From: UBA6115 sp050952935
GTDB lineage: Bacteria; Bacillota; Clostridia; Christensenellales; Aristaeellaceae
Length of the DNA stretch: 64,000 nt
Direction: 5' to 3'
Assembly: GCA_050952935.1 (NCBI GenBank)
Contig: JBMNLS010000003.1
Span: forward strand, 1 to 64,000
In this document: positions 44,432 to 52,012 of the stretch, piece by piece
Layout of the letters: the number at the start of each line of letters is the position of its first letter
Position numbering within the stretch: the first letter of the stretch is position 1
Notes under the pieces: model-generated
Database searches by the model: none
What the model saw: only the letters and a program-made list of their open reading frames with translations
What the model was told of the DNA's origin: nothing
Translations under genes and position numbers: made by a program

Positions 44432-45390
44432 ATGCGTTCCTCCTGATGCATCATAAGAATCACGCTGCCCCGCTTATGCCCGGTATCCACAATGCGGTGG
44501 GCTTCACGGGCTTCTTCCATGGGCAGAACCTTGTCGATCACGGCCCTGATGTTTCCTGCTTCAAACCAATGCGCCAGCTGCTCCACCTGCCTGCGGTTTT
44601 CCCTGGCGACATCGCTGCCGCAGACACTGATGAAACGGCCGCCGGGCTTGAGCGCCGCCTTTGCCTGGGCTTTATCCAGCTTGTCCACCGTGTCCATCAC
44701 CAGGTCATATTTGACGCCGGGAGAAAAGACGCGGTTCAGGGAGTAGTCAATGAAGCGGCTGGCGCCCAGCTCCCGCACCAGCGTTTTGTTCTTGTCGCTG
44801 GCAACCCCGGTTACCTCAAGGCCCAGGATGCTTGCGATTTGCACCGCCATGGCGCCCACAGCCCCAGCGGCGCCATTGATCAGGATGGATTCTCCAGCCT
44901 TTGCCCCGTGTTTTTCCAGGAAATATTGGGCGGTGTTGCCGCCAAAGGGCAGGGCGGCGGCCTCTGCAAACCCCATGGACGGGGGCATGAGGGCCACCGC
45001 GCCTGAAGCCGGAACGGCAACATACTGGGCGTGGCAGCCATAGCGCATGCCGGGGGAGGAACCAAAGACCGCGTCCCCCACCCTGAAAGAAGTAACCCCA
45101 GCACCAAGAGCAGCCACCGTGCCAGAAAACACAGTGCCTAAGATGGGCTGGCGGGGCTTGCGCCATCCCAGCAACAGCCGCATCAGGGTTTTCACAGGTT
45201 CTTGCGCCTCCAAACGCCTGGTTCTGGCATCTGCGGAGTTGACAGCGCCGGCCACTACGCGCACCAGAACCGTGTCCGGCCGCAATACCGGCAGAGGGAC
45301 TTCCACTATGTGGATGACTTCCGGGCCGCCGTAGCCTGTTGCCTGGATCGCCTTCATCCGTTCAGGCAGGCTGTTTTTAGGACTGTTCAT
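44428..45390 (-). CDS. Zinc-free MDR oxidoreductase (quinone reductase-like)
   Basis: 320 aa. GroES-like half with PILGTVFSGTVAALGAGVTSF and VGDAVFG, then a Rossmann half with INGAAGAVGAMAVQIA for NADPH. Structural and catalytic zinc ligands are absent, as in quinone oxidoreductases, so it likely reduces quinones or enones in the cytoplasm. ATG 45390 has GGAGGG 8 nt upstream. Followed by the four-helix protein; the XRE gene upstream ends 21 nt away on the same strand. Confidence 0.85.
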   Translation of the reverse strand: MNSPKNSLPERMKAIQATGYGGPEVIHIVEVPLPVLRPDTVLVRVVAGAVNSADARTRRLEAQEPVKTLMRLLLGWRKPRQPILGTVFSGTVAALGAGVTSFRVGDAVFGSSPGMRYGCHAQYVAVPASGAVALMPPSMGFAEAAALPFGGNTAQYFLEKHGAKAGESILINGAAGAVGAMAVQIASILGLEVTGVASDKNKTLVRELGASRFIDYSLNRVFSPGVKYDLVMDTVDKLDKAQAKAALKPGGRFISVCGSDVARENRRQVEQLAHWFEAGNIRAVIDKVLPMEEAREAHRIVDTGHKRGSVILMMHQEERI

Positions 45391-45411
45391 TGCTTTCCCT
45401 CCATTTCTTGT

Positions 45412-45630
45412 TCACTCATCCTCAAACGAAAAGACCTCTTCCAGGGATTTGCCGAACACCCTGGCGATGGCAAACGCCAGCTCCAGGGAAGGTGAGTATT
45501 TGCCGTTTTCCACGGCTAAAATAGTCTGACGGGTAACCCCAACCAAATCCGCCAGCTGCTGCTGGGTCATTTCATCGGCCAGGAACCGGAGGGTACGGAT
45601 GTTGTTGGTGACGCGGGTTTTCTTTGCCAT
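45412..45630 (-). CDS. XRE-family transcriptional regulator
   Basis: 72 aa, a single HTH of the YozG/Cro type: MTQQQLADLVGVTRQTILAVENGKYSPSL. Such small regulators control the partner membrane protein gene directly upstream, with which the reading frame touches (its TGA overlaps a possible GTG start at 45636). ATG 45630 is preferred by homologues starting MAKKTRV. Dimeric DNA binding at its own promoter is expected. Confidence 0.85.
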   Translation of the reverse strand: MAKKTRVTNNIRTLRFLADEMTQQQLADLVGVTRQTILAVENGKYSPSLELAFAIARVFGKSLEEVFSFEDE

Positions 45631-45632
45631 GA

Positions 45633-46073
45633 TCACAGCCCTCTTTCATATCCGACGATGTAGGCGATCCAAATGGCGAGGCCGGACAGCAGCGCCATAA
45701 AGGCCAGGGCACTGAAGAAAGCTTGCAGCCCCAGCCCCAGCGCCAGCAGGAAGGCCGAAACAAGGAAGGAGAGAAAGGACGCCACGCCAAAGGCTTTCAT
45801 GGCAAAGCCCTCGATATGGCGGTCGCGTTCATCGATTTTTTCCTCAAAGCCCTGCCCGCCGGATCGTTTTTCCCTTGACATGATCAGGATCGCGCTGAGC
45901 GCATTCAGCACCAGGAAGCCCGCCACCAGCACCAGAAAGTAAATGCCCCACGCTGTGGCCAGCGCCTCGCCCTCAAGGGACGCCACCCTGGGGCGGTTCC
46001 AAAGAAAGGTCAGGACGAACCAAATCACATTGAATATGGCAGAGAGAATGGCTATCTTTGTGCGGTTGTTCAT
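45633..46073 (-). CDS. DUF2178-like membrane protein
   Basis: 146 aa with four membrane segments and a central acidic EKIDERDRHIEGFAMKAFG motif, the signature of the small membrane proteins paired with XRE regulators in Firmicutes. The pair XRE plus DUF2178-like is a common but unexplained unit. First gene of the minus run 46073 to 44048; AGGAGG precedes the ATG. Confidence 0.75.
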   Translation of the reverse strand: MNNRTKIAILSAIFNVIWFVLTFLWNRPRVASLEGEALATAWGIYFLVLVAGFLVLNALSAILIMSREKRSGGQGFEEKIDERDRHIEGFAMKAFGVASFLSFLVSAFLLALGLGLQAFFSALAFMALLSGLAIWIAYIVGYERGL

Positions 46074-46253
46074 GTTTTCCTCCTTGCGCCCGATGGAGAT
46101 CCCTTTTGCCTTTCCTTTATGGTGTCAGGGTTTTCTGACTCCATGTCAAAGAAATCATACAAATCATACCACGCTCCCTTTCCCGATGTCAAATATTTTT
46201 AACATCATTTTGTGATTGTTTTATACTGAATCAACTTTTTGCGCTAAACGCCC

Positions 46254-46282
46254 TTGACAGACGCTCTTCGTTGCATTATCCT
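46254..46282 (+). promoter_or_regulatory. Promoter of the flavin/MarR operon
   Basis: Perfect -35 TTGACA (46254-46259), 17-bp spacer, -10 TATCCT (46277-46282). The -10 runs into the palindrome that begins at 46280, so a bound repressor would block it. Confidence 0.55.
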
Positions 46283-46313
46283 CCAATTAGGTAATGTATT
46301 ATCTAATTGGAGG
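46280..46313. promoter_or_regulatory. 34-bp palindrome: MarR operator and possible Shine-Dalgarno-masking hairpin
   Basis: CCTCCAATTAGGTAAT (46280-46295) and ATTATCTAATTGGAGG (46298-46313) are reverse complements with one mismatch (G-U in RNA) and a 2-nt centre. It lies between the -10 box and the first gene, and a MarR gene follows in the operon, so a MarR operator is the simplest reading. In RNA the GGAGG at 46309-46313, next to the used GGAGGAGG site, pairs with CCTCC, so the stem could also hinder ribosome access. Confidence 0.65.
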
Positions 46314-46325
46314 AGGAGTGTTTCA

Positions 46326-46718
46326 ATGAGCGTTAAACGGTGTGCGTTATGGCTTGTTATTCTGTTGCTGGCGGTTGGCATCATCCTTTTCTTCCTGATG
46401 ACAAAACAGATCAACCAGCTGGAAAGGCAGGATTTCAGCCAGGTGGATATGGCCGGTGTGCCCGATGGCATCTACCAGGGCAGTGCGTCCGCGGTTCTGG
46501 TGAAGGCGCGGGCTGAAGTTTCGGTTCAGGATGGACGCATCCAACAGGTTATACTGCTGGAACACCAGCATGGGCCAGGCCATGGCGCGCAGGCGCTTTG
46601 TGACAGCATTGTGAAGGCAAACAGTCCGGATGTGGACAGCATCAGCGGAGCAACTGCCTCCAGCGCCGTGGTCAAGGCAGCGGTGCTGGAAGCGCTCAAA
46701 AGCGGCGCGAAGCCATGA
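46326..46718 (+). CDS. Membrane-anchored FMN-binding domain protein
   Basis: 130 aa: N-terminal TM (ALWLVILLLAVGIILFFLM), then an FMN-binding domain with DGIYQGSASAVLVKARAEVSV and the SISGATASS motif, in which the Thr or a neighbouring Ser is the covalent FMN site as in RnfG/NqrC. It likely carries electrons at the outer membrane face. ATG 46326 has GGAGGAGGAG 8 nt upstream. First gene of a four-gene operon with ATGA overlaps. Confidence 0.85.
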   Translation: MSVKRCALWLVILLLAVGIILFFLMTKQINQLERQDFSQVDMAGVPDGIYQGSASAVLVKARAEVSVQDGRIQQVILLEHQHGPGHGAQALCDSIVKANSPDVDSISGATASSAVVKAAVLEALKSGAKP

Positions 46719-47227
46719 ATATGAAAAATATGTTGCCGGATGAGGCTCACCTGTCCGTTGATTTAAGCCATATTGAGGATCGGTACTATCTGTTTGGCAT
46801 GCTGGCAGCCTTTGCCAACCGCATGCAAACCGTTGGCGACAAGGTGTTTGAAGAGGTGACGTGGAAACAATGGTTTGCTTTGCTGGGCGCCAGGGTCTTG
46901 CAGCCTGACCCTTCCGTTTCCCAGGTGGCCGGCTTTATTGGCACTTCCCATCAAAACATGAAGCAGCTGCTGTTGCGGCTGCAATCAGCGGGTTTGGTGG
47001 ATCTTACAAGGGACGAAAGTGATTTGCGCAGAACCCTGGTGAAGCTTACCCCGGCGGTCGATGCGTTTGAATTGAAATACCGTGAAAGCAGTGGCCTGTT
47101 TATGGACAGCCTGTTTGAGGGGATCTCCGCCGAAGCCCTGGGCGCGGCCCGGCAGGTGATTCAACGGCTGGATCAGAACCTGAGATCCCTCGCGAAAACC
47201 ATCAACCAGCGGGAGGACAGCCCATGA
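46715..47227 (+). CDS. MarR-family transcriptional regulator
   Basis: 170 aa. Winged helix: SVSQVAGFIGTSHQNMKQLLLRLQSAGLVDLTRDESDLRRTLVKLT, where the recognition helix and the DxRRxxVxLT wing are typical. Overlaps the FMN gene by 4 nt (ATGA), and its own TGA overlaps the next ATG. It probably represses its operon through the palindrome at 46280-46313 and is released by an oxidant or phenolic ligand; ligand unknown. Confidence 0.87.
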   Translation: MNMKNMLPDEAHLSVDLSHIEDRYYLFGMLAAFANRMQTVGDKVFEEVTWKQWFALLGARVLQPDPSVSQVAGFIGTSHQNMKQLLLRLQSAGLVDLTRDESDLRRTLVKLTPAVDAFELKYRESSGLFMDSLFEGISAEALGAARQVIQRLDQNLRSLAKTINQREDSP

Positions 47228-47760
47228 TCGTAATTATTTCAGATGACAGGAAAGAAATGCTGGGTATTGCGTTGAAGGAGGCGGTCAGCCGCGCAGGGAT
47301 GCAGGCTGTGTATTTTGCTGCCAACGCCCTTCACATCAAGCCCTGTGCCGCCTGTGGCAGCTGCAGCGGAAAAACCTATGGGCGCTGCGTCATCCCGGAT
47401 GACATGCAGCAGGTGCTGTCAAAAATCGCGGGCTGCCGGGCGTTGGCGCTGGTTTCCCCGGTGGTGTTTGGCGGTGTCAGCCATCATATCAAGAAGGTGA
47501 TGGATCGCATGGCGGCAGTGGGCGATCCCCGCTACCGGGTGAGCGGCGGGGAACTGGTAAAAGGCATGAGCGGGCGGGGCATGAACTACTACATAGTGGG
47601 CATCGGAGATAAACTAAGCGAGGCGGAGCGGTCAGCCTTTTTGTTTCTGTATAAAGAAAACCGAAACATCATGAGCGCGAAAGGGCAGGCCTTCATTCTT
47701 GGCAGCAGGCCGGATCAAGCCATGATTGACAAAATCGCTCAGGAGATTGCCCATGAATAA
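47224..47760 (+). CDS. Flavodoxin-family protein with Cys cluster
   Basis: 178 aa. Flavodoxin-like fold with the motif KPCAACGSCSGKTYGRCVIPDDM, close to the Cys pattern of iron-sulfur flavoproteins and NADPH-dependent FMN reductases, and SPVVFGGVSHHIKKVMDR as the second flavin loop. A cytosolic electron carrier or quinone reductase. ATGA overlap with the MarR gene and an 8-nt overlap with the next gene. Confidence 0.8.
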   Translation: MIVIISDDRKEMLGIALKEAVSRAGMQAVYFAANALHIKPCAACGSCSGKTYGRCVIPDDMQQVLSKIAGCRALALVSPVVFGGVSHHIKKVMDRMAAVGDPRYRVSGGELVKGMSGRGMNYYIVGIGDKLSEAERSAFLFLYKENRNIMSAKGQAFILGSRPDQAMIDKIAQEIAHE

Positions 47761-48400
47761 GCCGGAGATCATGCTCCTTTGCGCCAGCCCCAGGCGAAAG
47801 GGCACCAGCGCCATGCTGTTAGAGCGCATCCGCGTTGTCACCGGTGGGGAGGTGGTTTTTCTGCCCCAGAAGGGCAGCCTGAATGAGGTGACGCTGGCCA
47901 TGCAGCAGGCTGCAATCATCGTGATCTCCGGGCCCTGCTACATCAACACCTATCCGGCCAGGCTGGTGGAGCTGCTGGAGACGGCTTCCCTGATGGGCGG
48001 CTTTTCCGGGCAGAAGCTGTATGGTGTCATCAACGGCGGGATGCCTTATGTCCACACACACCGGCACGGGCTTAGCTGCCTGAAGCTATTTGCCAAGCAG
48101 AATCATCTCTCCTGGCAGGGCGGCTTTGTATTGGGCGGAGGCGCCATGCTGGATGGCCAGCCCCTGGAAAAGCACATGAACCGCAAAAAAATCGTGCCGG
48201 CTTTTGATCGGTATATCCGACACATCGCGGAGGGCGGCCCATCGCCTGACTGCCTGTATGAACAGGCGCAAACCCCTCCCGGCCACATCATGACCCGGGT
48301 TTTTGCAAGGCTGCTGACCTTCATGGTGGTGCGGCGCATTAAAAAGCATGGGCACGATCCGGACGCGCCCAATTGGTATCTTCGGGAACAGTGCAAGTAA
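47753..48400 (+). CDS. Flavodoxin-like NAD(P)H reductase
   Basis: 215 aa. Starts MNKPEIMLLCASPRRKGTSAMLLER, with the phosphate-binding SPRRKGTS loop of NADPH-dependent FMN reductases; SGPCYINTYPARLVELLE is the second flavin loop. The C-terminal 60 residues are basic and hydrophobic (MTRVFARLLTFMVVRRIKK) and may touch the membrane. ATG 47753 lies inside the end of the previous gene. Likely works with it and the FMN-binding protein in one electron route. Confidence 0.78.
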   Translation: MNKPEIMLLCASPRRKGTSAMLLERIRVVTGGEVVFLPQKGSLNEVTLAMQQAAIIVISGPCYINTYPARLVELLETASLMGGFSGQKLYGVINGGMPYVHTHRHGLSCLKLFAKQNHLSWQGGFVLGGGAMLDGQPLEKHMNRKKIVPAFDRYIRHIAEGGPSPDCLYEQAQTPPGHIMTRVFARLLTFMVVRRIKKHGHDPDAPNWYLREQCK

Positions 48401-48430
48401 TACGATATGAGTTATTTTATAATTTATCTC

Positions 48431-49168
48431 TTACAGAATCCAATTTCGATTGATTTTGTGCCGGCAAATCAGAAACAGCGCTGCCGCAAAAGCCAGCAGC
48501 ATCCCAAAGGATAGCGCCGGGGAAAGAACATTCATCCCTTTGATCGCGCCATGAAGGATATCTGTCCCATAGGTGAGGGGCAGGCAATAGGAAACAGGGC
48601 GCAGGAAGTTAGGCAGACTTGAAAGAGGCACAAACAATCCGCATAGAAACAGCATTGGGAAACGGAAGAAGTTAGAAAAAGTCTGCGCCTCAAATACCTG
48701 TTCAGCCGATACCGCAATCAGAAGCCCTATCAGCGCCGAGGTGATGGCGATCAAAAGAACAGCCGACAGCACGATTCCCCAGTTGATAGCGCTGAGATCA
48801 ATAAGAAAACCTGCGAAAATCACCGGGACAAACGCATTGAACATACCAAACAGAATGGTTCCTGCAATCTTCGCCAGCACCATTGTGTTCAGGCTGATGG
48901 GTGCCAGCAGCAGCCGTTCAAACGATCTGCCGCTGCGTTCAAAGGTAATGGTAACCGCGAGCATGGAAGTTGTGCCAAACAGAACGCTCATGGAAATCAG
49001 GCCGGGCAGCAGCTCTGATATGCTTCCCCCGGGTGAGCGGATCAGCTGCATTAAGGTCCATGAAAGAGGAAAGATGATGCCCCAGCTGATGTTCGGCGGC
49101 TTCAGATAATAGTTCCGCACATCTTTTTTTAAAATATTCCAGAAGGCAATCCAGCTTTTCATCGGCAA
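48431..49168 (-). CDS. ABC-2 type transporter permease
   Basis: 245 aa, six membrane segments (SELLPGLISMSVLFGTTSML, MVLAKIAGTILFGMFNAFVPVI, IVLSAVLLIAITSALIGLLIA and others) with the ABC-2 signature FFRFPMLFLCGLFVPLSSLP and a cytoplasmic EQVFEAQTFSNFF loop. Overlaps the ATPase gene by 10 nt. Together they form a two-gene exporter of the daunorubicin/NatAB/YadH type; substrate unknown, perhaps linked to the metal-sensing regulator of the operon. Confidence 0.88.
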   Translation of the reverse strand: MPMKSWIAFWNILKKDVRNYYLKPPNISWGIIFPLSWTLMQLIRSPGGSISELLPGLISMSVLFGTTSMLAVTITFERSGRSFERLLLAPISLNTMVLAKIAGTILFGMFNAFVPVIFAGFLIDLSAINWGIVLSAVLLIAITSALIGLLIAVSAEQVFEAQTFSNFFRFPMLFLCGLFVPLSSLPNFLRPVSYCLPLTYGTDILHGAIKGMNVLSPALSFGMLLAFAAALFLICRHKINRNWIL

Positions 49169-50121
49169 CCCCCTTTTTCCTTCTCCTTTTTCAGCACAGA
49201 GGACTCAATGCCGGTTAACTTGACAAACACATCCTCCAAAGAAGGGCGGAGTTCACTTGCTTCATACACATCAATACCCTTGCTATGAAAAAACTCCATG
49301 ATCGGAAGCAAAGGAATGCGTTGCTCTGAGGCCATCACCAAAGAATGATCGGGGCGGATTGTAACCTCGCTTCCTTTAAAGCGGGCTCTTAGTCCGCCAA
49401 TGATGCTTTCAGGGTTTTTATCTGTAACAAAACGGATGGCATGGCCGTGGGAAATCATGGCCATCAATTCCGGGACAGTGCCTGACGCGACAATTTTCCC
49501 CTCCGCGATAAAAGCAACGCGGTCACAAATGCGCTCAGCCTCTTTAATATAATGGGTGGTGAGAAAGATGGTTGTGCCTTGCTGTTTCAAGCCTGTGATC
49601 ATTTCCCGGATTTGCCGGGAGCTCTCCACATCAATGCCTGTTGTTGGTTCATCCAGAAATAAGATTTGTGGAGAGTGGATCAGCGCTGCCGCGATGGTCA
49701 GCTTGCGGCGCATTCCTTTGGAATAGGCCTTGAAAGGCCGCTGGCCTGCGTCTTTCAGCTTGAATTGTTCCAAAAGCTGCCGGGCTTTTGTTTCCCGTTC
49801 TTCCTTGCGCATGCCATACAGGGCAGCGCAGAAACAGAGGTTGTCAAACCCGTCCATCTCGTTGTAAAGATTGCTTTCATCCGGAACAATCCCCATAACA
49901 GCCTGCGCCTTCTTGGGCTGCCTTCTTACATCGATGCCATCAATCGTAATCCGTCCGGCTGTGGGGCGGGACAAGCCGGTCATCATGTTGATGGTGGATG
50001 TTTTCCCCGCCCCGTTCGGTCCCAAAAAACCGAAGATCTCGCCCTTTTCAATTTCGAAAGAAATATCGTCTACAGCGGTAAAGCTGCTATACTTCTTTTG
50101 AAGATTGGCAACGCTAATCAT
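49159..50121 (-). CDS. ABC transporter ATP-binding protein (DrrA-like)
   Basis: 320 aa. Walker A FLGPNGAGKTSTINMMTG, signature KAYSKGMRRKLTIAAALI (SKGM in place of LSGGQ, as in many DrrA-like proteins), Walker B ILFLDEPTTGID and the switch His in IFLTTHYIKEA. The C-terminal 90 residues form the DUF4162-like extension common in this class. Energises the overlapping permease. 21 nt after the ArsR gene. Confidence 0.92.
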   Translation of the reverse strand: MISVANLQKKYSSFTAVDDISFEIEKGEIFGFLGPNGAGKTSTINMMTGLSRPTAGRITIDGIDVRRQPKKAQAVMGIVPDESNLYNEMDGFDNLCFCAALYGMRKEERETKARQLLEQFKLKDAGQRPFKAYSKGMRRKLTIAAALIHSPQILFLDEPTTGIDVESSRQIREMITGLKQQGTTIFLTTHYIKEAERICDRVAFIAEGKIVASGTVPELMAMISHGHAIRFVTDKNPESIIGGLRARFKGSEVTIRPDHSLVMASEQRIPLLPIMEFFHSKGIDVYEASELRPSLEDVFVKLTGIESSVLKKEKEKGGCR

Positions 50122-50142
50122 TTACTTGATCTCCATTTCTCC

Positions 50143-50526
50143 TTAGTCAGGTTTGCCGTGGCAAAACTCCTTGACCTCGTCGCTGCACTCACCTTTTTTG
50201 GGGCAGTCCTTCTTTTCCTCAGCAGGGCAGTCATCCCGGTTTTCCGGCTGGCAGGCTTCCTGCTCGATATCAGCCAGAGCTTCAATTTCCTTTGCCAGTT
50301 CACGCAACATCGCTCTGTCCACAAGATAGTGCATGAAATAGCCGCGTTTTTCCCCTGTAAGCAGGCCTGCCTCCCGCATCACTTTGAGATGCTGGGATAT
50401 GGTCGCTTCGGTCAGGTTCAGTTCGTTTGCCAATGCCCGAACGCAATAATTGTGCCGCAGGAGCAATTTTAAAATGTTCATCCGTGTTTCATCTGCAATG
50501 GCCTTTAGTACTTTTTGCTTGTCCAT
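50143..50526 (-). CDS. ArsR-family regulator with Cys-rich C-terminal tail
   Basis: 127 aa. Winged helix with NYCVRALANELNLTEATISQHLKVMREAGLL. The last 40 residues are very acidic and hold five Cys and a His (CQPENRDDCPAEEKKDCPKKGEC, then CHG), unusual for the family and suited to bind thiophilic metals. First gene of the ABC exporter operon, with TGGAGG before its ATG. It likely represses its own promoter through the IR at 50547-50564 and derepresses on metal. Confidence 0.88.
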   Translation of the reverse strand: MDKQKVLKAIADETRMNILKLLLRHNYCVRALANELNLTEATISQHLKVMREAGLLTGEKRGYFMHYLVDRAMLRELAKEIEALADIEQEACQPENRDDCPAEEKKDCPKKGECSDEVKEFCHGKPD

Positions 50527-50546
50527 GACAATCCTCCAGTAAATTA

Positions 50547-50596
50547 ATTAGCTTTGCGCCTAATCAAATTATAGCGCTCAAATACGATTAAGTCAA
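50547..50596 (-). promoter_or_regulatory. Promoter and operator of the ArsR-ABC operon
   Basis: On the minus strand: -35 TTGACT (50596 to 50591), 17-bp spacer, perfect -10 TATAAT (50573 to 50568). Just downstream ATTAG...CTAAT (50547-50564) forms an inverted repeat with an 8-bp centre, and ATTAGGC recurs just upstream of the -35. Both are likely ArsR binding sites. Confidence 0.65.
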
Positions 50597-50614
50597 TGCC
50601 TAATTAAAATCACA

Positions 50615-50658
50615 AAACACGAACATTGTATATAGAGCAAGTAAAATAGTTCGCTAAC
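50615..50658 (+). promoter_or_regulatory. PurBox pair, operator of the purine operon
   Basis: AAACACGAACATT (50615-50627) and, inverted, GTTAGCGAACTAT (50658 to 50646) each match the B. subtilis PurR box (AWWWCCGAACWWT) at 11 of 13 positions, with 18 bp between them (16-17 in B. subtilis). The pair lies directly upstream of the promoter, as in B. subtilis. PurR with PRPP as effector would control the operon. Confidence 0.6.
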
Positions 50659-50661
50659 CGA

Positions 50662-50690
50662 TTGACAAAGACCGGTGGCGGCATTATCAT
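50662..50690 (+). promoter_or_regulatory. Promoter of the purine operon
   Basis: Perfect -35 TTGACA (50662-50667), 17-bp spacer, -10 TATCAT (50685-50690). The leader to purE is about 115 nt; a GGGCCGCCC palindrome lies in it, but neither a purine riboswitch nor a terminator was recognised. Confidence 0.75.
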
Positions 50691-50810
50691 GAAAATGGCG
50701 GAAGATTTTCGCTTTTCCGGGCGAGAATATGGCCGGCCATTGTACCATCAAGGAAAGGGGCTGTTCGTTTTGCGGGCCGCCCATTTGTGTTTTCAGAAGG
50801 GAGAAGCAGA

Positions 50811-51311
50811 GTGAAGAAGGTAGCGGTCATCATGGGCAGCGCCAGCGACCTGAAGGTGGCGGGCCAGGCAGCGGAAGTGCTGAAAACCTATGGCATTCCC
50901 CATGTGGTGCGGGTGACATCCGCCCATAGAACGCCCGAAGTGGTGCGGGAATTTGCCGTGTCCGCCCGGGAAAAGGGCTATGGCGTTATCATCGCGGTGG
51001 CGGGCATGGCGGCGCATTTGGCGGGGACCATCGCGGCCAACACCACCTTGCCTGTTATCGGCGTTCCGGTGGCGTCCGGCGGCCTGGGCGGGCTGGATGC
51101 CCTGCTTGCCACCGTGCAGATGCCCTCCGGTATCCCCGTGGCCACGGTGGCGGTCAACGGGGCCAGGAACGCCGCCCACCTGGCGGCGCAGATGCTGGCG
51201 GTGGAGGATGAGGCGCTGGCGGCCAGGCTTCTTGACAGCCGGGAGCAGATGGCCCGGGACGCTGCCCAGGCTGACCGGGAAATCGCCCGGGAATATGGGG
51301 AGGATTTATGA
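50811..51311 (+). CDS. purE: N5-carboxyaminoimidazole ribonucleotide mutase
   Basis: 166 aa (class I PurE). Converts N5-CAIR to CAIR. Motifs: KKVAVIMGSASDL at the N-terminus, TSAHRTPE with the catalytic His, IAVAGMAAHLAGTIA and GIPVATVAVNGARNAAHLA. The GTG at 50811 is chosen because the family starts right there and GAAGGGAG precedes it. No purK is found in the operon, so N5-CAIR must be made elsewhere, or the enzyme acts on AIR plus CO2 (class II). Confidence 0.92.
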   Translation: MKKVAVIMGSASDLKVAGQAAEVLKTYGIPHVVRVTSAHRTPEVVREFAVSAREKGYGVIIAVAGMAAHLAGTIAANTTLPVIGVPVASGGLGGLDALLATVQMPSGIPVATVAVNGARNAAHLAAQMLAVEDEALAARLLDSREQMARDAAQADREIAREYGEDL

Positions 51312-52012
51312 AAAACCTGCCTTTGGTATATTTGGGGAAAACCAAGGATGTTTACGCCCTTGAAAACGGCAACTATCTGCTGAAGTTCAAGGACGATGTC
51401 ACCGGAGAAAACGGCGTGTTTGACCCGGGCGCCAACACGGTGGGCCTGCGCATTGAAGGCATGGGCCGGCAGAATCTCAAGATGACGGCGCATTTTTTTG
51501 AGCTGCTCAAAAAAGCGGGCATCCGCACCCATTATGTGCGGGCAGATATGGAAAACGCCGCCATGGAGGTGCTGGCGGCCCAGCCCTTTGGCAAAGGTGT
51601 GGAAGTCATCTGCCGCAGGCGGGCGGTGGGCAGCTTTATCAGGCGTTATGGGGCATATGTTGAAGATGGCGCTCCCCTGCCTGACTATGTGGAGATGACC
51701 CTCAAGGATGATGCCAAAGGGGATCCCCTGATCACCAAAGAAGCCCTGGCGGCGCTTCACATCATGAATGAAGCCCAGTATGACGCGGTGGTTGAGGAAA
51801 CCAGGCGTATCACCGCCATCGTGGCCAAGGAGCTGGCAGAGCACGGGCTGGAGCTTTATGACATCAAGTATGAGTTTGGCCGGGTGACGGATGGCGTGGT
51901 GCTGATCGATGAGATTTCCGCCGGCAACATGCGCGCCAGGGAAAATGGCCTGAATGTGGAAGCCCTGGAGCTTGCCGCGCGCATCCTGGGCGGGGAGGCT
52001 GACCATGCCTGA
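51308..52012 (+). CDS. purC: Phosphoribosylaminoimidazole-succinocarboxamide synthase
   Basis: 234 aa. Joins CAIR and aspartate with ATP. Motifs: YLGKTKDVYALENGNYLLKFKDDVTG at the N-terminus and SFIRRYG, then VLIDEISAGNMRARE near the end. Overlaps purE by 4 nt (ATGA). Confidence 0.93.
   Translation: MKNLPLVYLGKTKDVYALENGNYLLKFKDDVTGENGVFDPGANTVGLRIEGMGRQNLKMTAHFFELLKKAGIRTHYVRADMENAAMEVLAAQPFGKGVEVICRRRAVGSFIRRYGAYVEDGAPLPDYVEMTLKDDAKGDPLITKEALAALHIMNEAQYDAVVEETRRITAIVAKELAEHGLELYDIKYEFGRVTDGVVLIDEISAGNMRARENGLNVEALELAARILGGEADHA

Noticed and set aside
50691..50810. Purine or PRPP riboswitch before purE
   Set aside because: The leader is only about 115 nt, without the conserved core or a terminator; the PurBox pair explains control better.
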